Source: Synchiropus splendidus
Taxonomy: Eukaryota; Chordata; Actinopteri; Syngnathiformes; Callionymidae
Direction: 5' to 3'
Assembly (NCBI RefSeq): GCF_027744825.2
Contig: NC_071342.1
Location: 10,869,501-10,933,500, forward strand
DNA length: 64,000 bases
In this document: piece by piece, positions 37,301 through 52,300 of the stretch
Numbering within the stretch: position 1 is the stretch's first letter
Layout: the number at the start of each line of letters is the position of its first letter
The notes under the pieces: generated by a model
What the model was told of the DNA's origin: nothing
The model's database searches: none
What the model saw: the letters and a program-made list of their open reading frames with translations, nothing else
Made by a program: the position numbers and the translations under genes

Positions 37301-40300
37301 TGGGCTGTTGCTTTTTTGTCTTTCGGAGCTCAGTAATGCTTTAATTCCTCCCCAAAACGATGTCGCAAGCATCGCCCCACTCCCTGGCACTGAGAGAGAA
37401 GCGGCTCCAGCTAAGCCTCCTGACCTCACGGAGCAGAAACTCCCGCCGGACGGCCATCGGCCCACACCCGGCGCTCAAATAAAGCACTCAAAAAGGCTTT
37501 TGTATATTCAACGCCGACTGTGCTGGCATTCATGTGAAAAATTTGTACGTGCCCTCAATAGTAGCTTTCAGCTGGATCCTAGTAAACAGCTCGATAAAAG
37601 ACATTTGGCGAATCAATGGGGGGATAAACAAATAGCAGGCAAGATATAATGAATTTCAGGACACACATATACTCTGATGGAAAATATACGAAGGCCGAAC
37701 ACCTTAATCTTTTGGGGCGATAAACTCCGTGATGAAAGCAATATAACTTTTATGAAAACAATTGCCCTTTGGCCAAACCCACACACCTGCGTTGCTATTA
37801 TTGTATTTAGTATTTCTTCTCCAGTGCTTTTGTGATGACAAGAAATCCAGCAGGTGCCATAAGAGCCACACCTGGAGCTAGCTTTCCAATAACAGATATT
37901 ATAGCTGTAACTTTGTCACGAAACTTGCTTTTCTTCAAGGTAAACAAAACTTCCAGACATTCAGGAACCAATGCAAATCCTCCTATGCTATCTTTAGCTA
38001 TTGAAGAGTTCCTTCTGTTTGGGAAGTCTGAGCACAATGGTAGGTCTAAAGTCGACCATCTAGTTAAAGTGAATCACTGTCCTGCAGACGGGTACAATAT
38101 TTGCATTTGAGCGACGACAAACACTGGCTGTGTTTGAGGACATACGGCAAGTGCCTTACTCATGGATCAAGCGTAAGTGCTGGATCTGCCTCGTGCAGAT
38201 GAAGTGACTCTGTTTTAGCACAACTAAATGGTTTATCCTCTTAAGAGGCTCAAGAGGGCCAGGTCTGAAACACCCAAGCGAGATTTAATGGACCAGTGGA
38301 CGGCAGACGAAGGACCGGCAGGAGACAATGAGCAAGAGAAGAGAGTTTGTCTGGACGTCATCCACCACTGCTGTTATCTCCTGACTGATCAGCTCATCAT
38401 ATGTTGTGTTTGGAGAAAAGGTCTTTGACTCACTCACCTTTGATATATTGCTAGATCGGCTTGCTGAGTGACCCAACGGCTTTTCATTCTGTACAAGAGA
38501 GAGAAACACATCAGTCATAGACCTACCACCAGCACAACTCCAAAGGACATTGGTTTAATAACTTGAAATGCTGTGAACGATGATCATTGTCTTACATAAG
38601 TCCGATTATTTATACTTGGTCTTCAGCACATGCTAAATACAGTTATCGAATGAGATGATCTTTGTGATCTGTGAGTCCCTGGAACAGATAGCGTCGGCAG
38701 CAAAGAGTTGTAATCAAAGCTTGTTTGTTTCCTAAATGGGAATCTATTTCAGTTACGTAAGACCCAGTTCAGTCTGGGTTTGACTAAACACTCCAGACTC
38801 AAACCCAAACAAATCAGTGCATGGTTGAATAGGTTCCACACGAAGACAGCAATGAGAACATTTGCTGCTATTTGCTTCTAAATTGTAACTGAATGTGATT
38901 CTCTTGAGGCTGAGAAATGTCCTCCTGATGTCTTCAGAAAGACTTCTAGCAGTTTGAAAACAGGTTTTTGTACAGCTGAAGCAAGTTCTGGAGGAAAATA
39001 TCATGACCGAAACTTCACCTCACAGACTGAAATACATTGATTCAAAGGAATAATGAGACATTTCAGTGCATATTGCCATTGTATTTTGAGCCTTTCATCT
39101 GTTTACAGCACCTGTCAGGTATGCCTTAATTATTCAAGGCAAACACATATTCATGTCATTAAAATGCTCAATTAAACAAACAACCATCTGTTCTGGAAAC
39201 TATAATGAATATTGTATTGGTATTTCAATGTCAACTCGAAGTACCAAGCAGCCAGACTGATGAGCAGCTCCTGAAGTCAGAGGCCGTCATGCATGTCAAT
39301 CAGAATGGGGCGGAACAGCTGGTTGGGAGTGAGTCACAAGAGAAGGAGCTCTAGCACCTCAGGGTCTAGTTCACAACGGAAGGAAGGATGGCTTGTGGGA
39401 TTGGCAGACGGATCGCTGCTGTATCTCTGTCAAGAGGACGCTCCATTGTGATGAAGACAGAGCTGAGTCGAGGCTCTTTGCACGTATGTAGAACCAGATC
39501 GCAGATACAGATAACATCAATCTTCTGGACCTCTACGCTTTAGACTGGAGTGGAAGGGAGGGCCTTGTAGCAACCATTATCACTGGGTCCAACTTAAGCT
39601 GAGAGAAAACAGTGTCCAAAATCATTATAATAGCGAGACGCTAACTAAACAGGTTGTGTAGTGGAAGCCAAGACAAGTCTTGTTTTAGAATCAGTTTCAT
39701 TTCGACTGGATTTCCTGGAAAGACCAAAAGAGCTTGATAAAAAAAAATCCTCAACAAAAACGTTACTGACGTGCCCTTATTTACTTTATTTACTTCAGCA
39801 ATGAGGGGGGGAAGGAGAGCCCTTACTGTGTCAAGCTAGCGCAAAATTAATGTAATGAATAACAACCTTGGCCAAACGTGGACGTATTCATCTGTCTGTC
39901 CATATGCGAGAGAATAACTCCAAAATGGACAGACGCATTTTGTAAAAACTTTCATGGTTGATTGGCCACGAGCTAAGTCAAGAAGAGACTTGCGTTTGGT
40001 GGCGTCCTCTGGGTTCCTTTGGATATACAGCACAATGGCAAAAAGACAAATGTGTTCTGTATTCAGTTTGATCTTGGCTCAGTCTCACGTTCATGGGGGG
40101 TCACTAGTACATCACAACTCATATGTATACTTATTTAATTAAGTTCATTTGAGACAGAAGAACAAAATATCTTGCACATAAGCCTGAATGAAGACGGTGC
40201 CATGCTTAAGCAACAACCAACACCACTGAAGATTAAAAAGAAAATAAATGAAACCAGCCTCAGAGATTTGCCTGAGGCTACTTGAAAATGCTGAAAAAAA

Positions 40301-43300
40301 ATGGCAAAACAAATTCAATTTACTATTTCGGTCAAGACTTGAGCTAAGACAATAGGACATCAAGGGCCTCCGGGTGGCTGCTGGCTTTTACCGTTTAGAA
40401 TTCAATCATGCATGGGACTGCATGCTGACAGGCAGGATTTGTTTCTCTCGCCTGGAGAGTGCACCTCGCGTCATTAAGAGGCCGGAGAGGGAGGTCGTGT
40501 TCCTCCTCATCCGAAAATAAGAGAACATTAAAGGCGTTTGACAAACACAGCGTTTATGGACGGTGAAAGCTGCCATGTCTTCAATAAGTGTCTTTAACCA
40601 TGACTGGTTGCCATGGTGATGGAGGACTTCGTGCTGCTGCCCTGAGTTCTCTCATTTTTGCCATAATTTCTTCACACACACATACACTTGGATGTAGAAA
40701 TAAACAGCAAAAATGAAAAGACAAACTCAGCTGTGACTCTTCATCAATATAATTTCCCTGTTGAAATGCACAAATCACTTTGCTTTGCTCCCCAGTAACC
40801 TTCGTCACATCATGTTCTTGTCAGTTTAGAATGAGAAAGAGACGCCAATATTGGATTTTTTTGTTCATTTACCTTCATTTTTGTGAGACTGACTAGTTGT
40901 GTTCCCTGCCTCCTCTGACATCAGCTAGACTTATCACGCCCAATGAAGTTGTGACACGCTCCAGCCTCCCCAGAATGGTCCCGAAAACAGAATATCAATC
41001 GACAGAAAATAGTTGGTTCAAAGCCTTTCTTGTTGTTTGAACCTGAAAATATCATTCGAAAGATGAAAGTGCAGTTTCCATAAAGCTCAATCACAAAAAT
41101 CGTACAAGTCAATATCTGGTTTAATCCATCTGAAAGTTAAAAGAGCTGCCGTTCAGGTTAGTGAGGGAGTGTTAAAAGGATCTCTTCAAGTCGGCACCAA
41201 TTAGAGGAGAGATGGACCACAAAGAGGTGTGAATGAACCCTAAATCTGCTCTCTCATGTCCTGGTTTCAACGTGTTCCCACAACACGGCGCATGAGTCAA
41301 CTTCAGTGACAGCATGAAACCGTGTTCTGTCAGGGCTCATGTATAATTCTGATGAAGAAGTGGCTCATGTTTCACAGCCCACTGTCTTCCCTCTGCCCCT
41401 CTGAGGGTCAGTTGGGAACGTTCTCCGATAACACAACCTTCAGAACAAAGTTTGGTGGACTGAAAAAGCTTGAGGGAGAGGGATGCAGGGTAGAGGTCAT
41501 ATTCAGAAGAACTTTTAGGTCGGTAGCGCTGCACTGGGCCCGCGGGGAGACGGGCTCAGCTGTCTTTTAAGCAGGAATCTCTTAAGATAAAACTCCTAAA
41601 GAAGTGGCAGAAAGTTTGGAAGAAACTTTTTTTCAACAGAGATGAAGCCACCATTTGCACCAGTGACAACGGTTTCGACCGTGACCTTCCACCTCCACGA
41701 CAAAGACCACTTTCCGGCCTCATCTTTATTTCGTCTGCGTTCACGCCACAAGAATTTGTCCTGGGCTTTGTTCATGAAATAAAAGTCAGAAGAAAACACA
41801 AAAGGATGCCAGCAGCCGACCACGCAGTCGCGGGGGTTACTGCAGGTCGTTTCAGATTTCAAACCAAGTGGATACCTGAATATCAAGATGGATTTCAGGA
41901 CCATTTACAAGGCACACTCTCTCACATCAATGAGTGGAGTATCTATCAATGATGTTGAGGCAAGCGCGCGCAGTATAACTGACATGCACGGCAGTTTGAG
42001 AAAGGTTGGCCGTAAGTACTCCCTAGCGGCTCACTAAAAAAGATGGAAGCTTTTGGATAATTCTACATCTTCATTTACTCAGACTCTTTGTATCCCAGAG
42101 TTTCGTGAGCACGAGAGTTAAAAAAAACCTGTTAACAAAGATTAAAATAGAGGAGCCATTTAAAGTGAAGTGTTTCACAGTAAAAAGTCATTGGAAAGAA
42201 TCATTACAAATGTGTGTAAAGATAAAAAAAGAAAAATATATATCTACTGTATAATATAAACAGTAAACCATGGGTACTTTAATAATGAGCAGCGACTGCT
42301 GAGTCCTGACCAAGACAAAGACAGAGACGAGTCAAACAAGTGATACCGATCAGACGGAGGAATGAAGGAACATGTTATAGTCATGCATTTAGTGATAAAA
42401 CATCACGTTTCACAATGCGTTTTACCTTGAGCAGAACTCGCTGCATGCATGCAGTTTTCTCCTCATCACAGTTCTTGAGGAGTTAAGTTACTGTGGTTGT
42501 TTATTCCTTGTCATGAGGACAACTGAGCGTCGCCAACTAATCTAACACACTTGTGTTATCTTCCTGCCCTTGACAGCTTATCACTCACTGGGCATTGTGT
42601 CTGCACAGCAATAGGAGCGCTCACTGGGGACCTCAGGACGCTACTGACAAGACAGATAGAATCCGCTCAAAAGTCACACCCCTTTTATTTGCAAGAACAA
42701 ATCTAGAAAGTGAAAAGTTGCAATATTGATGTGCCTTACTTCCACTGGTGCAAGACCTCAATTTCCAGCTCTTCACAACCACAGGGAACTGGTGCCACTA
42801 TTTACCGAGAAGCTTATTTAATCGTTGAAATTCATTCAGTTTATCTGTCTGTTTTTCTAGTTGACTTTAAATGAACACAACAATTTGGAAGATGTTAGTT
42901 TTGGCCAATAAAGCTGGCAAATGTGTATGAGTATACATTTTCAAATACGGGTTTGATACTCAACAGTAAAGAATTTTCCAGTGTTTAATAACAGTTAAAA
43001 TGGGAACATGACAAAAGGTGCTACTGGAATTCTCAGCTTTATGACATGGTAGGCTAAAATGCTGAAATGACGTGGATAAGTAAAATGAGATAACGAATGG
43101 AAACATATTTGAAATGTTCACACTTGGACTTTCATGATGTCCTGGTGTTTTGACTAGTCAGGGTAGGACTCAGCAGCCTGGTGGTTTGGGCTCTTACGGC
43201 AACAGTCTTAGCATGGTTTTCAGAGAGACTCGGACTTCATGAGCACAAAGTCCCGGCTCTCTCCTGTCTTTGAATTTTCTACATACTAGGGCTGTGTATT

Positions 43301-46300
43301 TCCAGGCATCTTGCCATACAATACACAGGAGTGGTGATGATATATTGCAACACTGTAACTTCAGCAATACATGGTCACTTTCGTTAACAAAAGCCTTCAT
43401 TTAAAAGGGGGAAAAAAAAAATCAGATGATGTGGTACAATACTCATGTGGATGAAAATTATTGTTGTGAACTCAACATACCTCCAACGTACAGAAAGAAA
43501 ATGTAATTAGTATTAAACACGTGTCACAAATGTAGCATCTTATCCAGCTATCTATGTATTAAATATTGATACAGCCCACTTAATATAGCAAGATATTATC
43601 ATACCAGTATTGCCATATTTCAGCAAAAATATCAATACAATATCGCAATGTTTGAGCATATCGCTATCTTCTTGCACCACTACTGCGTACAACAAGGAGT
43701 TAAAATGAGCATCTCAAATCATGTTAGTGATGAGATGAGCTCATGAGGCACCACCTCAGCTAAGACTTCATGTTTCACTTTGTGTCTTGAGGTTTCATTG
43801 AGGTGAGAGGGAGGAGTCAGGAGCAGAAAGTTCATCCTGTTTTCACATGTCTGCTCTGATGCAGGGAGCCTCTCTGACCAATGCAGACCTAAAAATGGGC
43901 CAAAGACATTCTGTTTAATTAACAAGTTCCTTCAGACATCCAGACATTGGATTTCTGTCTCAGACAGAGATAAGCGCTTTCCCTCGGCAGCAGTTGAGAC
44001 ATCTCATTCAAATGTCATCGATGGTCGCGTTAAACACACAAAAACAGGCAGCAAGTCCAGTCCAGCGCAAGAAGATACAGAGAATCAATGATATTATCTG
44101 TGTCGGCAGCCGCTCACATCTGGGCGACAACACTACCAGACACACAGTGGTGGGACGCAAGGTGGGTTTTTCATGGTTTCCTGTCCAGTCAGTGCAAGCA
44201 GGAATCGCAGGAGTGGGCAGAAGACTCGAGGCAGATGATGGACTTGAAACACTGTCGCTAAAGTATATTCAGCATGTCTCTCATCTGTGACTAACACTGC
44301 TCTTGAAAAAGAACGGCTTCGGTTTTTCTGCTGGTGTTCCATATTTCTTCATCAAACAATCAGCTGGACTAATCCTGGTGTTTCTTCTTGTATTGTGAAC
44401 ATGTATAACAACATATGGACAAATCACATCACCCACTTACAGTACCCCAATCATATACCAAATCCAAAGGGAACAATCCTCCTTCAAAAACATATTTAAA
44501 TTTAAATTGCAGTGTCACTCAGCAACACATGAGCATCACTCTGCCCTAAGTGTCTGAATGAGACAGTTAAGTGCAGGAGGGAGCAGAAAACACCCTGCAG
44601 ACACAGTTTGGACCACAAATCTGCCGTTTTTGCATCCATTTGTCAGCGAGCACTCTCCTCCGCAGCAGGATGTTATTCGCCCTCGCATCTTCTTCTAGCG
44701 CTCATCTCTCTTCATCAGTGGCATAATGACATCAACGTGTTCAAACAGGATGCAGAAGGGGATAGTGACAATTCTACATTCAGAGCAGCGGCAGGACTGT
44801 TATGCTCGCTGCATGTTTAACAGTCAACGCGTGGAGTAACTACAGTCGGAAACTAGACTGAGGATTAAAGCGTGCGGGCTTTCTTCATTTGCTCCACTTC
44901 AGGTCAAGCACTCTGACACAACAGTATCTATTATTAATGACGTTTGTGAAGCAGTACGGATAACTGATGCAGCGTCACCCTTTTCTCATTAGCCATCTTA
45001 TACAGTGTAATCCTCCAGTTATAATCCCGCCATCACACACTTGTTCACCGAGACAATAAAGACGCTTCAACTGGGAGGAAATTGACCAGTCGTGCAGGAA
45101 TGCGAAACTCCAGGAAATTTAACAAAACGGGAGCAGCATGAAGCCCACTGACTTCTTCTAACTTCTTCATCGCTTGAAGCACTTAGCAGCTGCTTAGAGT
45201 CGCATTAAGCTTTGCCGTCTAGAGGGAATATGAAACCATTTGAAACAACCCCTTTTCGGCACTTTAATGTCAAGCCAGAACAGTAATGATGCGCACACGT
45301 CTTGCTAGTGCTGAAGGATAAAATCTCCTTTGAGGAAAACAAGGAGAGAACTTTCACAAATCCAAGTTGCCTTCCGTCTTTCTCTCCCCGCCATCCTCTC
45401 CCTCGTCAACAGTTTTTAAGCTTCAGCGTGACATGCGACTGCATTAATCTCCCCTCCTCCTCCTCCCCACCTTCTCCCATCCCTCCCCCCAGCTGCAGAT
45501 TTGACACAAAGCTCTGTGATTCGGAGCATCAGTCAATGATTTGATATTCTAAGCTGTGGACTAGATGCAGACATATAAGTGTGTCAAGTCCAGCAGAGGC
45601 CACATTTAGTCTACACGAGGAGACGTTTTTGGCAAAGATGTGCCTGAAAAACAGCATTTTAAGTAGAGCTAAATAAAGCGGGCGCTACTTAGCTGCATAT
45701 CTGAAGAGCACTGCTCTCATGAGAACGAGTGCTTTCCTTTAAACGACAATTGGACAGAGGAAAAACGTTGTTGAACTAATTTGTTGGCATGTCTGCAAGA
45801 AAATGAGTCAAACTCTTTCAACAGAAGGGTTCTAAACACCAATTAACTGAATTCGCACCTTAAAAACATTTAAGACAAAAAAAATGCATACAGACATGGA
45901 ACATCAACAATGAACTGCAATGATTATAATTACATGTAATTATAATGTAATACGTGTTCGTTCAGACATGTTGCCACGCTTGTCAAACTGTACACGTCAT
46001 ATGTAGACTAATCGTTAAGAGAGGAGATCATATTTCTTTATTTGTCCCACAAGGGGAAATTCAGCAGCAAAAAGAAGGACAGAAAAGAAGTAGTTAAGCA
46101 GTCTGTGACTAGTCAACAGTCAAAACAATTGTTGCAGCTCTAACTCAAGAATGAAGAAAGATACTTCATGTAAACAAAAACAAGAAAGTCTGCACATATT
46201 TGTGAGAGCAGTCTAATAAACTCATGAAGAAAATAAGGAATACCTACATCAGTGGGACATGCCACTGTCCTATACACAATTAATACAAAAGTAAAAGATA

Positions 46301-49300
46301 TATGTGTATGGACAGTTTATAGAAATGAGTTACTTGGTTAAAAGGTGTAACAGTAGGTTGTAAAGCCCCTAATATGCACATTTAGGAGGAAACCAGAGCC
46401 CCCACAGCAAAGACACAAAGACATGGGCAGAGAATTTTTAGTGACAAATGGAGCATCTTGCGTGGGTTTGCCTAGAACAAGTCAGCGCCACCGAGGAAAA
46501 CATCCAACACACTTCTGCAGTGCTGTTACTAGCTTGTGTCGTGCAACTACTCACGCAACAAAAAAGGCAGATAACGGATGTTTTTGACCGCTCTGCTGTC
46601 TTTGTGTTTGTGTTGCGTTGACAGTTTAGGTGACTTGCCTTTGTGAACTTGGAGTAGAGATGCTATTACTAGCTCTTGATTGTATTGAATATCTGATGCT
46701 AGCATACGTGAATTTAGCAACACTGCTACACTAACACTGAAAGCTAGCTGAGAGTTGATGGTCATTTTTGTTAAGACAGTATCATCCAGAACAAAAGGGA
46801 AAGAGAAAGTGGGTCAGCCTTACACATCCAGAAGAGGAAGCTGGCACACAAACAAACGTAAACACCCTGTGGCACATGAACCGACTGTAAACATGTCGAC
46901 AGGGTTCACAGTCCCACTGAGATTGTGCTGCTGAATCCCAGACTGCCGGATGAGATCATAAACTTGTACTTGTATTGCTCCTCACGATTTACAGACGAGC
47001 CTCTCACCATTTTACTTTCTCCTGTTTTCCTCCTTCATCAGACACAAACAAGACTAGCCCACACGTTCTCGACCACTCTTTCATCTCCTGCTACTGCAGC
47101 AGAAGCAGCCGTCGCCACGGAGACAGGAGGCCTCACCATAACAACCGCTGAATGGAAACTATGATGAGGCTGGTTTTCCTTTTATCATTCTCAGCGCTTC
47201 TCTGTGTGGACGCGACCAAATTCGCTGACGATAAGGTGCTTATACTCAGACACGACATGACACATAGACAGCAGTGACGGATATGAAGTGACAACAAACA
47301 AAGGCAGCACATCAAGAAGAAGGAGCTGTACCTGAATCTTCATCTTCCAACAAGAATTCATGATGGATCCTGATGCCACCTCACCTTCCGTCCCCCCACT
47401 CGCACTCACATACACACAGACACCCACACACCCTCACACGGATAATGGATCCTCTGGGATGTTACATGACCCTCTGTAGGTCCTCGAGCAGAGCCACCGG
47501 AGAGGGAGAACACTCAGCCTCGGAAAACACGGAAGTGGATCTGCACCAATGATGACAGTGGTCGCCGAGGCAAGTGCTGCTACGGCAGCGCGATTTGGAG
47601 ACAAAGAGAGGCAGAGAAAGGATACGGAGAGAGAGAGAGAGAGGTGGCGGAGGGAGGGAGAGTAAGCAGCTGCCCTACATTTCCAGCGCACACAAACAGA
47701 ACCACAGCCGCTGCACTTGTCCGAGCCCGGTCTCTCTCAATCACACACAATCCGGTGCCGTAATCCCATTGGCCAGCCACCTCTTCCTCCAGCTGATCTT
47801 GATGAGCTGGTGGGGGAGGGGCGACCGTGTTGGTTGAATCATTCATAAGTGGGAGGAGGTGTCCTTTAAATAGACTCCCTCAGCTCCCCACACCAAGCTT
47901 TAAGCCGGTCACACCAGCACACACGAGCTGCCAGGGTCCAAACGGTCAACTGTTACACGTCTTACACTCCGACAACACTGGTCGCCAATGTAAGGCGGCT
48001 TTGCTGGAGGGCTCGGCCAATCGCCAGCAGACACAGAGGCTGGAGGGCTGGGACCAAGAGGAACATCCCAGCCGCACACATGAAGTCAAGGGCAAGAGTC
48101 AAACATCCGGCAGAAGCAAACAAGACATTCAATACAGTCCCACTGGACATGAAGCCAATTGAATTCAGTTAAAGTTAAGCTCAGCACTGAACATTCTAAT
48201 GCCAAAATAAACATATCCATTTCCAATATTTCAAGTGAAATGACAGTTCATTGTTCAATTTCACATATGCTTGCTTGAAAACATAGCAGCACGATAACAA
48301 CCATTTCCACCAACAACCTCAGCTAAGAAATGGGGAGAACAGGTGGGGAAGAAACAGCTTTTCTTCGAACAGAACGCTATATTAAGAAGCAATGTTGCGT
48401 CACCAACTCAGCCACATCCTGCTCCCAGCAACTCCAACTGAGAAAGGTGATGCCATGTTTTACAGACTCAATCAAGAAATGTCAGTCACTGGCGGATTTC
48501 ATCTGAATGGCGGTGTGATTGAGAACACGGTCGGGAGGCCAACTTTGGAGGAAATGCAGTATCAGACCGACGTGGACAGAGAAAGACAGACTGAGTGAGG
48601 GAGGAACTCTTTCAATATGCAGACACTGATCCCACAGGGGGTGAAATGGAGCCCTAATGGACTGTATCCATTCAAAAAGAAACTCGGGCATTTATCTCAT
48701 GCCTAACATTTAGAAATGAATTCAGAGATGAAACTGACTGCGCAAATGTAAAGGATGATGGAAATGATGATGAAAGGTAGATGAGTATACGGAGTGAACC
48801 TGGAGGTGCACTCTGGTCTCATCTAACTGGGTTCAGCTCCAAGTTAGAGTTGGGTGAAAGAGTGACCACAGATGAGGCGGTCTGAAGGTCATGGCAAGAG
48901 GGGAATACGAAAATGACCTTATTTCATCAGCTATTTCTGGCCGAGCTGCGGGTGAGCTCCACACATGAAACTGACCCCCTTGCTGCACTGGACAGAAAAC
49001 GATCTCCAAACTCAAATCAATTTTAAATCAATGATACTCTGTAAGAGAAACCTCAGCCTGTCTTAATTCCAGACAGCCTCCAGCCCTCATGAACGTTAGC
49101 TCAGTCATTTCAATAGGTGACTTGTGTGACACTGAGATAAAGAATCATGTGCATATTGAAACATCCCTCTCGGTGTCTCTGGTTTTGGCTACAATCGAAG
49201 CACAGCCCTGAGTTCACAAGGCCAAGGTCTGGTGTCTGTCTCCTCGCTCTGATAGAGTCCCTCACAGAAAACTGATGTTCAGGGTCAACAACTATCACGA

Positions 49301-52300
49301 ACGAGCGTCTAAGCCACATCAAGAGCCATGCAGGAAAATAGCACATCCATTCTTCTTCATCGAGGATCTCCCATGAACATTAGGTATTAAAGTGACGACA
49401 AAACCTTCTGTAGTGCTCATCCCACTTTCTTGATTGTTTCAGCATAAGCATTACAAATATGTCAAAATGTATTTAAAATTGATAATTTAAGGGCCTCTTA
49501 TGGCATAATGCATGTTGCAATGTCATTGTCAAGACAGAGACAGTGATTCTTCTAGTGACACCACTCCTTGTAGTAGCCTCGGTTTCCAGCAGGCTTAGTT
49601 CCCCCCATGTTACGCTGCATTTACCACCCCATAGTACCCGAGAGATAAGGAAGCTGAAACTTCCTTGAAATTGAAAAGCAAATAACAAGTTGGTCACACT
49701 AAAGCACAATAAAAAGGATAATATTTAGAGTGATTTATGCATGTTTGTAAATGTAAACATCCCATTGTAAAAATTGGCTGATCCAAGATGATTCAAAACA
49801 TGATAAAATATATCAGATAATATTGCCTGAGTTCTTACAAAGAACTCAGTGTTGTGATGATAGTCATATTAAACATTACTTTACATGCTTGCACTCAAAG
49901 CTTGTTTGAAGAGCAGTAAAACAATTGACATCAATTATATCTATATATTATAAACAATGCTTTCACGCAGGTTTTTGTGGATCAAGATGTGCATGCATTT
50001 GCTCATCCACTCCCTAATTATAGGTCTACACATTATAAAACACTTAAGCTCTCCAGCACGTTGTTGTTCAGCGTTTTTCTTATCTGTTATGCACCAAGCT
50101 GTTTACCAAAAACAGAACAAAAAACAGGACATGGACAGAATTTCTATCACCCTGGGATACAAATATTCAGCTGGAGGCCTGTGGCAGTGAGACAGGCCTG
50201 AGGTCTAAAACCCACCTTCTCTGCATAATAGCAGTCCGCCCTACGTTGACTTTTGCTTCCAAACAGGGAGCACAAACTCAGTATTGCCTTTCACCATTCA
50301 TCCCAAAATTCAAATCTACAGATGTAAGTCCAACACCCCTGCAGTGCCATGCGTACTATTCCCTTTTTTTTTTTTTTTTTTTAAGATCCAGACTCATTTA
50401 GCTTCCAGATAAATACGGACCAGTGCAGCAGCATCAATTTGCATTTAAAGCCAGCTCATCTCACGCTAACTCTTCTGTGCAGTCTTCTGAAAATGGCATT
50501 TGCATTTTGAAAGTCTGAAAATAGCCGGAATTCAAATTAAAATAAAACCACAGGCAGCTGGAGGCTGAAATACGAGGAAAGAAACGGGACAGATCCTTAA
50601 TTGCTGCAAAATGACCAGACATATTTGAGCTGGACGCCAGGACTTGGATGCAACGTCTTAGCCTCAATCATTGAAATCAAATCGTGTGGGCCAGCGCTGC
50701 AATCCTCTCTTCTCGTGATCAGGGCGGCCCAGCCAATCTAAGGCTGGCAGCACGCACTGATAAAGGATTTCCACTTGGACTTGCACTGACTTCATGCTCA
50801 AGGCCGATGGCAGACAAACACTCTCGCCATCCCCGCCCCCTGCTGGTATAAACTTGTACTTACTCATGACAAACATTTAGCTCTTTGTCTACTTCCTATT
50901 TCTCACACATATGGTCTTTCGCTATACTCTATACATTTCAAATAAACGTAGAACAGCCAGTACTTGCTGTCGCCAAATTGGTAAAGATATGTCTGACATG
51001 CCGTAAAGACAAAAACACAACCTCCCAGTGCATAAATATATCTATACAATGCATGTACTATTCCTCTGTAAAGTATTATATTTATCTAATAAGGATCTGT
51101 TTTGTAAGACTGTACTTGTGAGTCTAAATACCGAAAATCAACGTGCTTTCTATTCATGGTTTAAATATGAGCGGTGTGAATAAGGCGTCCCTAGGCACGG
51201 TGAGCTCGGCCACCAGTGAGGAACGCATAAGTAAAATCAAGTGGGTTCGGTCGTCCCATTGAGGACGTTTGCAGGACACCCAGAGGTGATGTGTGCATGT
51301 CCAACTCGGAGGAGTGCCCACTTCCAGACTCTGTCTCTCCGGTGACCTGATGACATGCTATGTTATTGAGGTTGTTCTATTCCAGTGGTTCATGACGATC
51401 AACTGAAACGCCACAAAAAAAACAACAAACAAAGAAATGAAATCGCAATTTCATGGTCCCATTCCATGTCGTGTAAAGACTGCTTGTTTATCTGCATGTT
51501 TGCCCGTCTGGCTATCTTCGGCTGATAATACAATGCCTTCAATATCAGCAAAGTATATCAATCTTTCACGTCCTTTCACTGACAGTTGACACAAGTTGTG
51601 GTTAAATCCAACTTACATGTGGCCATTTAAGCAAATCGGAGGAAAAATCCAAGCTCATGAATGTGATAGAAAACCGCACAGAAACAAAGCGCCACATGAC
51701 GTGCAAGGAAGAGTTGGTGCCAAGATGTGATGAAGTCAGACCCTTGTTAGTTCCAGCAGCTGACCCACCATTCACCACCATCTGACTCATATTTACTCCT
51801 CTATGTTCCCATCAATAGCTCTTCCCCGACTCTGAATCATTCATTATTTCAGCAAGAGCTCCACCCTTCAGTCTTGCACACAATATTAGATAAAATTAAA
51901 CCACAAACTATAAGCATATTTCAAGAACTCTGGTACAGTCTTGTCCTTCTTCCACACATTTTCCTCTCATGATAACGGAGGGGTTAAGGTTAACACTGGT
52001 GAAGAGAAACATGTCTCATTTTGTTCTTTTAAAGCAAATTACATTTGCAACTACCGGGGAGAACAACAGCAGATTTTTTTTTTTTATCTTCATGTGCAGG
52101 GTCTCTGAAATGAAAGAAAATAAATAAAAATCTGTCAATATTTTGAAAATCCCGAGGTCTTGCCCTTTAGCGACAAGGAGAAGAACTCATCCGTCTCAGA
52201 GAGACTCAGGCTGTTCCTCCATCGAGTGAAGCAAGATGTGGAGGTGGATCGACAGGGCATCTTTTATGGCAGAAATGCCAAACCAGGAAGAGGCCCCAGG

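Larger units (their letters stand above)
38489..47331 (-). other. marchf8 intron (left part), no gene recognised
   Basis: The stretch consists of intronic sequence with repeat fragments at 39850-40020, 43286-43682 and 46030-46075. Short ORFs on both strands show no domain or family motif. Confidence 0.6.
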
